Shown here one piece after another: positions 34,982-43,748 of a DNA stretch of 64,000 nucleotides. The DNA is from Hyphomicrobium nitrativorans NL23 (GTDB lineage: Bacteria > Pseudomonadota > Alphaproteobacteria > Rhizobiales > Hyphomicrobiaceae). The notes below the pieces were generated by a model. That model was not told the DNA's origin and searched no databases. It was given only the letters and a program-made list of their open reading frames with translations. A program made the translations under genes and the position numbers. The DNA is taken from positions 3,413,821 through 3,477,820 of the forward strand of contig NC_022997.1 in the NCBI RefSeq assembly GCF_000503895.1. The letters are read 5' to 3'. How positions within the stretch are numbered: position 1 is the first letter of the stretch; each line of letters opens with the position of its first letter.

Positions 34982-35425
34982 ATGGCCGAAAAAACTCTCA
35001 ACCTCGACAACGCCTTATGCTTCGCAATCTACTCGGCGAACCACGCCGTCACGCGCGCCTATAAGCCGATCCTCGATCCCCACGGGCTCACGTATCCGCA
35101 ATATCTCGTGCTGCTTATCCTGTGGGAACGCGACGGCCAGACGGTGGGCAGCATCGGCCAGCGTCTCTTCCTCGAATCCAGCACGCTCACTCCGCTTCTC
35201 AAACGGATGGAAAAAGCGGGGTCCGTGCGGCGCGAACGGGCCGCCGACGACGAACGGCAAGTGTGCATCTTCCTGACGGACGCCGGCCGTGCGCTTCAAA
35301 CGGCTCTCGCAGACGTGCCGCGGCGCCTGCTCGCGGCCTTCGGATGCGGCGCCAGGGAGGCCGAAACGCTGCACGATCAGGTCACGACGCTGCGCGACAA
35401 CGTCGCGAAGGCCAGCTCCGAATGA
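34982..35425 (+). CDS. OhrR-type MarR family regulator
   Basis: 147 residues from the ATG at 34982 ([13 protein letters not shown]), with GGAG 9 nt upstream. The OhrR signature is clear: [40 protein letters not shown] (given here only as the cysteine-bearing start and the YPQYL region). C13 corresponds to the peroxide-sensing cysteine of OhrR. The winged helix follows ([21 protein letters not shown]). Predicted to repress its own gene and the divergent hydrolase until oxidised by organic peroxide. No ohr gene is in the window. Confidence 0.88.
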   Translation: MAEKTLNLDNALCFAIYSANHAVTRAYKPILDPHGLTYPQYLVLLILWERDGQTVGSIGQRLFLESSTLTPLLKRMEKAGSVRRERAADDERQVCIFLTDAGRALQTALADVPRRLLAAFGCGAREAETLHDQVTTLRDNVAKASSE

Positions 35426-35504
35426 TCTCCGATCATTCCCAAGACAGGACTGAGCTTAAGGTTCGAGAAAGGCTGAGCCACCTCATTTTCCCAGGAGAAG
35501 ATCC

Positions 35505-37145
35505 TCAGGAGTAAGCATTTGTCATTGTGGTGGGACTAATATCAGCGCTCTGATTGCAACTATCTTCCGGAGTTGCCCGATGTACGGGTGGCGGGGTTTC
35601 CTCGGCCGCATTCTCGATCCGTTCAGGACGACGGTCTTCGGGCCGCTCGGCGATACTGCATGCGCCTCCGTGCAGGTCTCTCCGCCGGCCGATGTGCCCC
35701 TGCCGAGCGTCGATCATTTGGTGTGGGTGCTCGACGAGGTGCTGGAACAGGCCCGCCTGCTGGGCCCGGAACCGCAGACAGAGCCGGTCGATGTGCGCGC
35801 GCTCCTCGCGCAGATCGTCGGACGGTACGATGCGGATCGCGTGCTGCTCGCTCCCGTTCCGTGGCCGGTTTTCGTTCTTGCCAAACCGCCGGTGCTCACG
35901 CGCGTTTTCGAAATCCTGCTCGACACAGCCGTGGGAAGCAGCACACGCGCAACGGTTCGGCTGGATCGGGGGCTTTCCGCGATGGTCGCTCATGTGGACG
36001 ACAACGGTCCGGGCGTCCCACGCTGCGCACGCGAGGTTCTTCTCGCGCGTCCTGCACCCCATGAAGGCCGGGGCGACACACTCGCGACCGCGCGCCTCAT
36101 CGCCCGTGCAATGCATGGAGACGTGACGATATCGTCCTCTCCCGAAGGCGGGGCACGCTTCACCGTGCGGCTGCCGATCGTTCCGGACGGTCTGCTGGAG
36201 TATGCCGCAGCCTCTTAGGTGGCGCGCGGGCGCGACCTCGCTGCATGCAAGCGGCGAGATCAGCGGCGCGCCTTTTTCGAGATTGAGGGCCCGATCCAGC
36301 CCCTTCGCCGTATCCAAGCCCTTGACGCCCGCGAGGTTCGCTCCGTCGAAGTCCGCGCCCGTCACGTCCGCCCCCGTGAAATCCGCGCCGGAAAAATCGA
36401 CCTGGACGAGATCGGCCTCAACGAGACGCGCGCCGGTAAGGTCCGCGCCGACAAGGCGCGCGTGCGTCAACACGGTGCGCGTCAGATCGGCATGACGCAG
36501 CGTGGCGCCAGAGAAATCGCAGGACTTGAGAACATTGCGCGCGAGCGTGACGAGCGTGCCCTGGCCGGGCCGCGCTTCGAGCGGGCTCAAATCGGCACGG
36601 GTGAGATTGGCGCCGCGGAAGTCGGCTCCCGATAACTCCGCCTGGACGCGCACGCCCGTCAGGTTCGCGCCGGCGAACCGTGGCGCATCGGACAAGCTGT
36701 TCTGTAGGTCGGAGTAGACCGTCGGCCTGAAAATGGTCGCTCCGCGAAGATTGGCGCCGGAGAAGTCGGCGCGGATCAGAACGGCCCGATCGAGACGCGC
36801 CCCGGACACGTCCGCGCCCTTGAGGCTGGAGCCCGTGAAATCTGTGCCGTAGAGGTCGGTGCGCGTCAGCGTGGCCTGCTTGAAGTCGAGGCCCGACAAA
36901 TCAAGGTAAGTCAGCTTGTGGCCAGCATAGTTCACGCGCTCGCCAGGCTTGGCCTCGAACAGCATGCGCGTGACCTCGCGCGCAGTGAGGTCGGCTTCGG
37001 GCGAGACGTTCTCCGTCGCGACAGCCGAGGACCACGGTGCGCTGCTTGCGCCGGTGGCCGCGTGGGAGGCCGCGAGCGCCACGCCGAGGGTCATACTACC
37101 CGCTGCGATGACTATCGCTCTCGTCTCCAGGCGCAATGCCATCAT
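35505..37145 (-). CDS. Pentapeptide-repeat protein with aberrant C-terminal read-through
   Basis: The supported part is about residues 1-310 (36215-37145): a signal-like N-terminus (AIVIAAGSMTLGVALAASHAA) and about 25 tandem pentapeptide repeats of the A(D/N)Lxx type (LSGLDFKQATLTRTDLYGTDF and similar), which form a right-handed beta helix. The frame should end near LNLEKGAPLIS. Instead it runs 240 codons further to 35505 through Arg/His/Cys-rich sequence lying antisense to the ATPase gene at 35580-36218. I regard that tail as non-native: a lost stop or a sequence error. The start at 37145 has AAGGA upstream; the next codon is also ATG. Function unknown. Confidence 0.72.
   Translation of the reverse strand: MMALRLETRAIVIAAGSMTLGVALAASHAATGASSAPWSSAVATENVSPEADLTAREVTRMLFEAKPGERVNYAGHKLTYLDLSGLDFKQATLTRTDLYGTDFTGSSLKGADVSGARLDRAVLIRADFSGANLRGATIFRPTVYSDLQNSLSDAPRFAGANLTGVRVQAELSGADFRGANLTRADLSPLEARPGQGTLVTLARNVLKSCDFSGATLRHADLTRTVLTHARLVGADLTGARLVEADLVQVDFSGADFTGADVTGADFDGANLAGVKGLDTAKGLDRALNLEKGAPLISPLACSEVAPARHLRGCGILQQTVRNDRQPHGEACPAFGRGRYRHVSMHCTGDEARGRECVAPAFMGCRTREKNLACAAWDARTVVVHMSDHRGKPPIQPNRCACAASHGCVEQDFENAREHRRFGKNENRPRNGSEQHAIRIVPSDDLREERAHIDRLCLRFRAQQAGLFQHLVEHPHQMIDARQGHIGRRRDLHGGACSIAERPEDRRPERIENAAEETPPPVHRATPEDSCNQSADISPTTMTNAYS
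35580..36218 (+). CDS. HATPase-only histidine-kinase-like protein
   Basis: 212 residues with a recognisable C-terminal HATPase_c domain: MVAHVDDNGPGVPRC (G1 box) and TARLIARAMHGDVTISSSPEGGARFTVRLP (G2 and end of domain). The N-box region TRVFEILLDTAVGSS has Asp where kinases usually have Asn. The N-terminal 100 residues contain no HisKA helix or phosphoacceptor His, only LDEVLEQARLLGPEP. It may be a degenerate kinase or an anti-sigma-like ATPase. It overlaps, antisense, the aberrant tail of the pentapeptide-repeat frame; homology favours this strand as coding. Confidence 0.72.
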   Translation: MYGWRGFLGRILDPFRTTVFGPLGDTACASVQVSPPADVPLPSVDHLVWVLDEVLEQARLLGPEPQTEPVDVRALLAQIVGRYDADRVLLAPVPWPVFVLAKPPVLTRVFEILLDTAVGSSTRATVRLDRGLSAMVAHVDDNGPGVPRCAREVLLARPAPHEGRGDTLATARLIARAMHGDVTISSSPEGGARFTVRLPIVPDGLLEYAAAS

Positions 37146-37303
37146 GGCGTTCTGCGATCCTTCCGGTTTCCGCATCCTGCGGGCGGCTCATCCGCTTCGG
37201 TTGCGCCCCGATCATTCCCGAGCCGCATCGGGACCGCAAGCACCGCAGAGACACAGGCCATGGGCAACCCTCCTCGCACGCCCCCTTTGAGACAATGGCA
37301 TCT

Positions 37304-37346
37304 AGAGTGTTTTCCGATCCGATGGAATCGGATCGGAAAACACTCT
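37304..37346. repeat. Perfect 43-bp palindrome
   Basis: AGAGTGTTTTCCGATCCGAT, centre GGA, then the exact reverse complement: two perfect 20-bp arms. It sits between the pentapeptide-repeat gene start and the 59-bp tandem array. Similar long palindromes are dispersed in rhizobial genomes; here there is only one copy in the window. It could act as a bidirectional transcript end or as a REP-like element. Confidence 0.7.
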
Positions 37347-37358
37347 GTCTCTTTCGTC

Positions 37359-37528
37359 AGACCGATGATTCACGCTTCAGGCTGATAGGGCCTGAAGCGA
37401 TCATGGTTACTTTAGCGAGACCGATGATTCACGCTTCAGGCTGATAGGGCCTGAAGCGATCATGGTCTCCTTAGTTAGACCGATGATTCACGCTTCAGGC
37501 TGGTAGGGCCTGAAGCGATCATGGTCTA
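37359..37528. repeat. Three tandem 59-bp hairpin repeats (REP-like)
   Basis: Units begin at 37359, 37418 and 37477, an exact 59-bp period. Each holds a 48-bp interrupted palindrome: outer arms ACC-ATGAT / ATCATGGT and inner arms CGCTTCAGGC / GCCTGAAGCG around a 6-nt loop. The spacers between hairpins (about 11 bp) differ more than the hairpins. A fourth relative with compensated stem changes is at 56126-56175. The last unit ends at the TAG stop of the pcm gene. There are no unique spacers, so this is not a CRISPR. Confidence 0.85.
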
Positions 37529-38278
37529 GTCATCCTCATTCTTTTTGCGTGTGAGCGGCACGAAACGGACCGGGACGACCGTTGTCCTCGTCGTCGTGCC
37601 ATCGGCGTTCTTCGTCAGCACCATCAGATCCTGCCAGATCTCTCCGACGGGAATGACGAGTCGCCCGCCGGGCTTCAGTTGCTCGATCAGCGCCGGCGGG
37701 ATGTGATCGGGCGCCGCCGTCACCACGATCCCGTCGTAAGGTCCATGCTCGGGCCAGCCCCGATACCCGTCACCGACGGTTGCGTGGATGTTCGTATAGC
37801 CGAGACGTTCGAATGCGGCGGCAGCGGTTTCGGCCAGGGGGCCCACGATCTCTATCGTGTAGACATCGCGCACGAGCCCCGCGAGCACCGCGGCCTGATA
37901 GCCGGACCCGGTGCCGATCTCCAGAACGCGATGCTCCTTCTTCACATCGAGAAGCTCGGTCATCAGCGCGACGACGAACGGCTGAGAAATCGTCTGCCCG
38001 TGGCCGAGAGCGAGCGGGCGGTTTCGATACGCAGCCGCTTTCTGTTCGGACGGTACGAATTCGTGGCGCGGAACCTCTGCCATCCGGTCGAGAACGCGCG
38101 CGCTCAAGCTCGCGATGCCGGTCTCGCCGGCGACTTCGGATGTCATGGTCTTAATGTCCTCGACCATCCGGCGGCGGTCGGTCAAGGTGGCTGGCTCCGC
38201 CCAGGCGGACGACGCGACGGCGACCAGAGCCATCGCGGCCAGCAGCGTTCGCGTCAATCTCTCGGGCTCCACGTCCAT
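37526..38278 (-). CDS. Exported protein-L-isoaspartate O-methyltransferase
   Basis: Repairs isoaspartyl residues by methylation with S-adenosylmethionine. 250 residues from the ATG at 38278. The methyltransferase core is standard: RHEFVPSEQKAAAYRNRPLALGHGQTISQPF (PCMT signature, quoted in part), VLEIGTGSGYQAAVLA, YDGIVVTAAPDHIP, LKPGGRLVIPVG. The N-terminus RTLLAAMALVAVASSAWAEP is a Sec signal peptide, so the enzyme should be periplasmic, although S-adenosylmethionine is not normally available there. Its TAG stop lies in the end of the adjacent tandem repeat. It is 17 bp from the 5-oxoprolinase stop, same strand. Confidence 0.9.
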   Translation of the reverse strand: MDVEPERLTRTLLAAMALVAVASSAWAEPATLTDRRRMVEDIKTMTSEVAGETGIASLSARVLDRMAEVPRHEFVPSEQKAAAYRNRPLALGHGQTISQPFVVALMTELLDVKKEHRVLEIGTGSGYQAAVLAGLVRDVYTIEIVGPLAETAAAAFERLGYTNIHATVGDGYRGWPEHGPYDGIVVTAAPDHIPPALIEQLKPGGRLVIPVGEIWQDLMVLTKNADGTTTRTTVVPVRFVPLTRKKNEDD

Positions 38279-38295
38279 GATCTCAATATAGGGAT

Positions 38296-41200
38296 CTACC
38301 GCTCGCCGACACCGCCGCCGGTCGGCGTTTCGATGACAATCGCGTCGCCCGGCTCGACGGGGACGGTTGCGGCGCCGCCGAGATCCCGCTCCGACCCATC
38401 GCGTTTGCGAAGTGTGTTGCGACCCGTGTCTCCCGGCGCGCCGCCGAGCAGGCCGAAGGGCGCGACCTTGCGGTATCCTGACAGGATCGAGACCCGCATG
38501 GCGTCCAGGAAACGTATGACGCGTATCGTGCCGTCGCCGCTTGTCCAACGGCCCCTGCCTCCGGAACCGCGGCGGATCGCGAAACGCTCCAGTACGACGG
38601 GATAGCGGCTTTCCAGGATTTCCGGATCGGTGAGGCGCGTGTTCGTCATGTGGACGTGCACGCCCGCTGTGCCGTCGAAGCCGTCGCCGTTTGCATCGAA
38701 GCCAGCGGGCGAGCCGGAGCAGATCGTCTCATAATACTGCACGCGGCCGTTGCCGAACGTCAGGTTGTTCATCGTTCCCTGCGCGGAGCCGAGAACGCCG
38801 AGCGCTGCGAAGAGCGCGTTGGTGATGACCTGGCTGGTCTCGACGTTTCCGGCCACGACGGCCGCCGGATAGCGCGGGTTCAAGAGCGATCCTTCCGGGA
38901 TCACGATCTCGATGGGGCGGAGGCAGCCGGCGTTGAGTGGGACGGGCGCGTCGAGCAGCACGCGCACGACGTAGAGCACGGCGGCTCGCGCGACGGGTGC
39001 GGGTGCGTTAACGTTCGTGGGTTGCTGAGGCGAGGTGCCGGTGAAGTCGATTTTTGCAGCGCGCCGCTCGCGATCGAGGGTGACCGAGACCTCCACCGCC
39101 CAGCCGTCGTCCGTGTCCACGCGGAAGCGCCCGTCGCGGAGGCGGCCGATAAGCCGGCGCACGGCTTCCTCGGCGTTGTCCTGGACGTGGGCCATGTAGG
39201 CAGCGACCGTCTCGGCGCCGAACTCTGCCACGAGGCGCTGAAGCTCTGCGTGGCCACGCGCGTTGGCCGCGACCTGCGCCTTGAGATCGGCGACGTTCTG
39301 ATCGGGATTGCGGGCCGGATACCGCGCGCCGCTCAGAAGCGCGCGCGTTTCGTCTTCCAGGAAGCGGCCATCGCGCACCAGGGGTACGCAATCGATGTAG
39401 ACGCCTTCCTCTTCGATGGTCTTTGCATCGGGGCTCATGGAGCCGGGTGCGGTGCCGCCGACGTCCGCATGGTGTCCCCGGCTCGCGACGTAGAAGGCAG
39501 GCGTCCGCGCACCATCGAAAAAGACCGGCGTGACGACCGTGATGTCCGGCAGATGCGTGCCGCCGGAATAGGGCGCGTTCAGCATATAAACGTCGCCGGG
39601 CTTCAACGCGGGCCCGCGCGCGCGGATGACCGTTTCGACCGCGCTCTCCATGCTGCCAAGATGCACCGGAACGTGCGGAGCGTTGGCGATCAAGCTGCCA
39701 TGCGCATCGAACATGGCGCAGGAGAAATCGAGCCGCTCCTTGATGTTCACCGACATGGCCGTTGCACGCAGCGCTTCGCCCATCTCCTCGGCAATGCCCA
39801 TGAAGAGATTGGAGAAGACTTCGAGAAGCACGGGGTCGGGCACGGCCGAACGAGTGTCCCGCTGTCCAACTCGGTGCATCTCCCGCCTTGCCGCCTCGCG
39901 TGTCAGAATGAGATCGCCGCGTTCCGAGAGCGCCGCCGACCACCCTGTCTCGACAATTGCCGTCTGGTTCGGCTCGATGACGATGGCGGGTCCGGCCACC
40001 TTCTGGCCTGGCGCGAGATCGTCGCGACGCCAGACGTCCGCATCGCGCCACACGCCTTGCGAATAGAAGCGGGTGCGTGCGTGCGGCTCGCCCGGCACGC
40101 GGCCGACCGAGGGCGGCGGCAACGCGTCGGGTTTGCCACCGCCTTCCGCTTCGACTTCCACCAGTGCGATGACAATGCGTTTCTCCGGCGAGACGAAGCC
40201 GAAGCGTTGGCGGTGGGCTGCTTCGAAGGCCGCCTGCATCTCCGCGATTGACGCAAGCGGCACAGGCAGCGCGACCTCCGTCGCCTCATAGCGCAGATGA
40301 AGGCGGATAGCGGTCTGGATATCGGACTCCGAAACGCCTTCGCCTTCGAGTTCGGACGCCGTCTCCTTTGCCATCGTCTCCGCGAGGTCGCGGGCCGCGG
40401 CCAGGTTCTCGTCGTCAAGATGGCGTTCGAGGGACCGCTCGCGGCTTGCGCGCACGGCGGAAAGACCGATGCCGTAGGCGGACAGCAGGCCGGACAAGGG
40501 CGGAACCAGCACCCGGCTCATGCCAAGCGTCTCTGCCATCAGGCAGGCGTGCTGACCGGCAGCCGAGCCGAACGCATTCAGGACGTAGCCCGTCACGTCA
40601 TAGCCGCGCTCGACAGAGATCTTCTTCACGGCCTTGGCCATGTTCTCGACGGCAATGCGGATGAAGCCGTCGGCGACCTCTTCCGCCGTGCGGCCGTCGC
40701 CGATGCGGCGCGCGACATCCGTGAAGGCGGCGCGGACGCGCTCGGGTTCAATCGGTTCGCCGCCGCTCTCGCCAAACACGGCCGGAAGGAATGCCGGGTG
40801 GAGCTTCCCCAGCATCACGTTGGCGTCGGTGACGGTGAGGGGGCCGCCGCGGCGGTAGCACATGGGGCCGGGATTGGCGCCCGCGCTTTCGGGGCCGACG
40901 CGCATCCGCGCGCCGTCATAATCCAGGATCGAGCCTCCGCCCGCGGCCACGGTATGGACGCGCAGCATGGGGACGCGAAGCCTGACGCCCGCGACCTCCG
41001 TCTCGAAGGTGCGCTCGTAATTGCCCGCGAAATGCGACACGTCCGTCGACGTGCCACCCATGTCGAAGCCGATGACGCGGCTGAAGCCCGCCCGCTGTGC
41101 CGTCTCGGCCATGCCGACGACGCCGCCTGCGGGGCCGGAGAGAATTGCGTCGCGGCCGTTGAAGTTGGCTTTCGTCTTGAGCCCGCCGGAGGACGCCATG

Positions 41201-41922
41201 AACATGAGGCGGGTCGCGAGGTCGCCTGTGAAGGCGGTGGCCACACGGTCCGTGTAGCGCCGGAGCACGGGCGAGAGGTAGGCGTCCGCGACCGTCGTAT
41301 CGCCACGCGGCACGATCTTGATCAGCGGCAGCTCATGGCTCACCGAAACCTGCGTGAACCCCACTTCGCGCGCCACGCGGGCTGCGGCCTCCTCGTGCGT
41401 CGGATAAGCGTAGCCGTGCATGAAGACGATGGCGGCGCTTTCGATGCCGTCGCGACGGGCTGCTGCGAGATCATGCTTGAGCCGATCCAGGTCGAGCGGC
41501 TTTTCCACGGTGCCGTCTGCGAGCACGCGCTCGGCGGCACCGATCACACGCGCATAGAGCATGTCCGGCTTGACGACGCGGCGTGCAAAGATGTCGGCAC
41601 GGGCCTGGGTGCCGATTTCGAGTTGGTCGTCAAAGCCGCCGGTTATGACGAGCACGGTCTGTGCGCCTTTGCGCTCCAGCAGCGCGTTGGTCGCGACTGT
41701 GGTGCCGATCCTGACGGCTTCTATCGCGTCGGCAGGGATGGGAGCCTCGGAGCCGAGCCCCAGGAAGCGGCGGATACCGGCGATGGCGGCATCTTCGTAC
41801 TGGCCTGGGGCCTCCGACAGGAGCTTGAGCGCCTCGACCCGTCCCGCAGGCGTGACGGCGACAACATCCGTGAACGTACCGCCCCGGTCGATCCAGAATT
41901 GCCAGCGCCCGGGCGACCCCAT
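38296..41922 (-). CDS. 5-oxoprolinase / hydantoinase A-B fusion
   Basis: ATP-dependent 5-oxoprolinase family, opening 5-oxo-L-proline to glutamate, or a related hydantoinase/acetone-carboxylase-type enzyme. 1208 residues from the ATG at 41922. The HyuA half (about 1-690) has the N-terminal [12 protein letters not shown] and [11 protein letters not shown] phosphate-binding motifs. The HyuB half (about 700-1208) starts [20 protein letters not shown] and contains [16 protein letters not shown] and [18 protein letters not shown]. Both halves in one chain is the usual 5-oxoprolinase design. The frame is open another 50 codons upstream, without family similarity. The opposite strand is also open for long stretches (40297-42207), a GC-skew shadow. 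Confidence 0.92.
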   Translation of the reverse strand: MGSPGRWQFWIDRGGTFTDVVAVTPAGRVEALKLLSEAPGQYEDAAIAGIRRFLGLGSEAPIPADAIEAVRIGTTVATNALLERKGAQTVLVITGGFDDQLEIGTQARADIFARRVVKPDMLYARVIGAAERVLADGTVEKPLDLDRLKHDLAAARRDGIESAAIVFMHGYAYPTHEEAAARVAREVGFTQVSVSHELPLIKIVPRGDTTVADAYLSPVLRRYTDRVATAFTGDLATRLMFMASSGGLKTKANFNGRDAILSGPAGGVVGMAETAQRAGFSRVIGFDMGGTSTDVSHFAGNYERTFETEVAGVRLRVPMLRVHTVAAGGGSILDYDGARMRVGPESAGANPGPMCYRRGGPLTVTDANVMLGKLHPAFLPAVFGESGGEPIEPERVRAAFTDVARRIGDGRTAEEVADGFIRIAVENMAKAVKKISVERGYDVTGYVLNAFGSAAGQHACLMAETLGMSRVLVPPLSGLLSAYGIGLSAVRASRERSLERHLDDENLAAARDLAETMAKETASELEGEGVSESDIQTAIRLHLRYEATEVALPVPLASIAEMQAAFEAAHRQRFGFVSPEKRIVIALVEVEAEGGGKPDALPPPSVGRVPGEPHARTRFYSQGVWRDADVWRRDDLAPGQKVAGPAIVIEPNQTAIVETGWSAALSERGDLILTREAARREMHRVGQRDTRSAVPDPVLLEVFSNLFMGIAEEMGEALRATAMSVNIKERLDFSCAMFDAHGSLIANAPHVPVHLGSMESAVETVIRARGPALKPGDVYMLNAPYSGGTHLPDITVVTPVFFDGARTPAFYVASRGHHADVGGTAPGSMSPDAKTIEEEGVYIDCVPLVRDGRFLEDETRALLSGARYPARNPDQNVADLKAQVAANARGHAELQRLVAEFGAETVAAYMAHVQDNAEEAVRRLIGRLRDGRFRVDTDDGWAVEVSVTLDRERRAAKIDFTGTSPQQPTNVNAPAPVARAAVLYVVRVLLDAPVPLNAGCLRPIEIVIPEGSLLNPRYPAAVVAGNVETSQVITNALFAALGVLGSAQGTMNNLTFGNGRVQYYETICSGSPAGFDANGDGFDGTAGVHVHMTNTRLTDPEILESRYPVVLERFAIRRGSGGRGRWTSGDGTIRVIRFLDAMRVSILSGYRKVAPFGLLGGAPGDTGRNTLRKRDGSERDLGGAATVPVEPGDAIVIETPTGGGVGER

Positions 41923-42050
41923 TCTTCCAACCGCTCCCAAAAGCCGATTTCCCGTGTGGCTATCGGCGCCCTGCCGGTGCGTCAACAGGGGATCATGAAA
42001 TTTAGTCCACGTGCTTCTAGCGCGGCCAGGAAGCAGGTAGATTTCTTTCC

Positions 42051-42773
42051 ATGTCGTCCGATTGCTTCTCAAACCTGCTCGCGCCGGACCTGCGTCCGAG
42101 CGTGCGTGCCCGCCTCGCCGACTGGGTCGCGCGCTGGTGGCCCGCCCTCAGCCGGATTCTGCGGCCCAAACCCGCGCACGAGACCGCCGCGTTCTCCGCC
42201 GCGGTGATTGCGCTTGCGGCCAAGATGGCGAAAGCCGATGGCGTCGCCGTCCGGCTCGAATGCGAAACGTTCGAGCGCTTTTTCGAGCCTACGCCCGACG
42301 AACTCCCGCGCATCCGGCGCCTCTATAACCTGGCGAGCCAGGATACGGCCGGGTTCGAAGCTTATGCGGCCAGCATCGCGCGGATGCTGGATGGCGAGCC
42401 CGACCTCAAAATCAATGTGCTCGAATGCCTCCTGATGATCGCCTGCGCCGACGGCGTTTTGCATCCGGCCGAGGAGGCGTTTCTCAGAACCGTGGGCGAG
42501 ACGTTCGGCGTGAGCTGCGAGCGGTTCCGGAAAATCCGTGCGCGCTTCGTGAGCGATATGAGCGACCCCTATCACGTGCTTGGCGTCGATCCGGCGGCTT
42601 CACAGCAGGAAATCCGCGCGCGCTATCTCGAACTGGTCCGCCGGTTTCACCCCGATCATCTCGTCGCGCGCGGGGCACAGGCCGCACTCATCAAGGCGGC
42701 CACCGTCAAACTCGCGGCGATCAACGCGGCTTACGAGTTGGTGGGCGGCAAGCTGCAAGGAGAGCGTGCTTGA
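42051..42773 (+). CDS. DjlA-like TerB/J-domain protein
   Basis: 240 residues. A TerB-like helical domain at about 45-150 ([40 protein letters not shown]) is followed by a C-terminal J domain ([21 protein letters not shown]) with the DnaK-activating HPD at 200-202. Classical DjlA has an N-terminal membrane anchor; here the N-terminus ([13 protein letters not shown]) is only amphipathic. It probably recruits DnaK. In rhizobia this gene precedes the PGRP amidase, rnpB and mraZ, as here. Its stop overlaps the amidase start (TTGA). Confidence 0.9.
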   Translation: MSSDCFSNLLAPDLRPSVRARLADWVARWWPALSRILRPKPAHETAAFSAAVIALAAKMAKADGVAVRLECETFERFFEPTPDELPRIRRLYNLASQDTAGFEAYAASIARMLDGEPDLKINVLECLLMIACADGVLHPAEEAFLRTVGETFGVSCERFRKIRARFVSDMSDPYHVLGVDPAASQQEIRARYLELVRRFHPDHLVARGAQAALIKAATVKLAAINAAYELVGGKLQGERA

Positions 42774-43555
42774 CGGATCTTATCGCACGCGCCGACAGCG
42801 CCCTCGTTTCAGGCCTGCACCCGTCGCCCAATATCGAACCCCGAAAGCCCGGCATGCGGCCGACGATGCTAATCCTGCATTACACGGGGCTGCCGACCGT
42901 CGACCGCGCGCTCGACGTTCTCTCGCGGCCCGACTGCAAGGTGTCGTGCCATTACGTCATCGACGAGGACGGGCGCATCATCCAGATGGTCGCCGAAGAG
43001 GCCCGCGCATGGCACGCGGGCGTCTCCTACTGGGGGGGCGAAACGGACATCAATTCGGCCTCCATCGGGATCGAGATCCAGAACCCAGGCCACGTGCTCG
43101 GCTATAGGGACTTCCCCTCGGCGCAGATGCGGGCGGTGCTGGCGCTTGCCCGAGAGATCATCGGGCGCCACGGGATGGACGCCCGCCACGTGCTCGCGCA
43201 TTCCGATGTCGCGCCGGGGCGCAAGATCGATCCGGGCGAGAAATTCGGCTGGGCATGGCTTGCCGAGCACGGCGTGGGCCATTGGGTTGCACCAACTCCA
43301 ATCGACGAGAGCGATCCGGGGCTCACGCTCGGCGCGCGCTGTGCGGACGTTATGCGGGCGCGCGCCTTGCTCGCCGCCTACGGCTACAAAATCGATCCGG
43401 AAGGTGCTTTCGACCCCGACATGCAGACCGTCGTCAAAGCCTTCCAACTGCACTTCCGGCAGACCCGGCCGGACGGGCGTCTCGACCGCTCCACGCTCGA
43501 TACGCTGACCAGGCTCCACGCCGCGGCGAGCCTCAAAGATGACCGGATCGCGTGA
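42770..43555 (+). CDS. N-acetylmuramoyl-L-alanine amidase with peptidoglycan-binding domain
   Basis: Cleaves the amide between MurNAc and the stem peptide (amidase_2/PGRP fold, AmpD/AmiD-like). 261 residues from a TTG at 42770, chosen because AGGAG lies 7 nt upstream and the codon overlaps the DjlA-like stop (TTGA). Zinc ligands: H37 (ILHYTG), the His of AWHAGVSYW and that of LAHSDVAPGRKIDPG. A C-terminal peptidoglycan-binding domain at about 190-250 reads RARALLAAYGYKIDPEGAF and VVKAFQLHFRQ. No signal peptide is visible, so cytoplasmic muropeptide recycling fits better than wall cleavage. Confidence 0.92.
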   Translation: MTDLIARADSALVSGLHPSPNIEPRKPGMRPTMLILHYTGLPTVDRALDVLSRPDCKVSCHYVIDEDGRIIQMVAEEARAWHAGVSYWGGETDINSASIGIEIQNPGHVLGYRDFPSAQMRAVLALAREIIGRHGMDARHVLAHSDVAPGRKIDPGEKFGWAWLAEHGVGHWVAPTPIDESDPGLTLGARCADVMRARALLAAYGYKIDPEGAFDPDMQTVVKAFQLHFRQTRPDGRLDRSTLDTLTRLHAAASLKDDRIA

Positions 43556-43748
43556 TTAATGCTTTCAATTGAATTTGAAGCGTAAACGTGCTGGTTTGTG
43601 GCTCTCTCTTATCCCTATCAAGATCATCTGTCGCGGCGGGCGGCCCTGGCCTCGCGGCGGCTGTCGTTGCATTTTGGGAGGGGCGCGCCCTAAAACCGGC
43701 ACACGCGAGACCGGACGGCGCGCGCAGGGAAGCAGAGGAAGTATCCGC

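Noticed and set aside
37359-37528. Possible CRISPR array.
   Set aside because: Three 59-bp units consist mostly of repeat hairpin with only short variable joints; no unique spacers and no cas genes.
40297-42207. Open frame of 636 codons antisense to the 5-oxoprolinase.
   Set aside because: Composition is that of a GC-rich shadow; the minus strand encodes a full-length, well-conserved enzyme.
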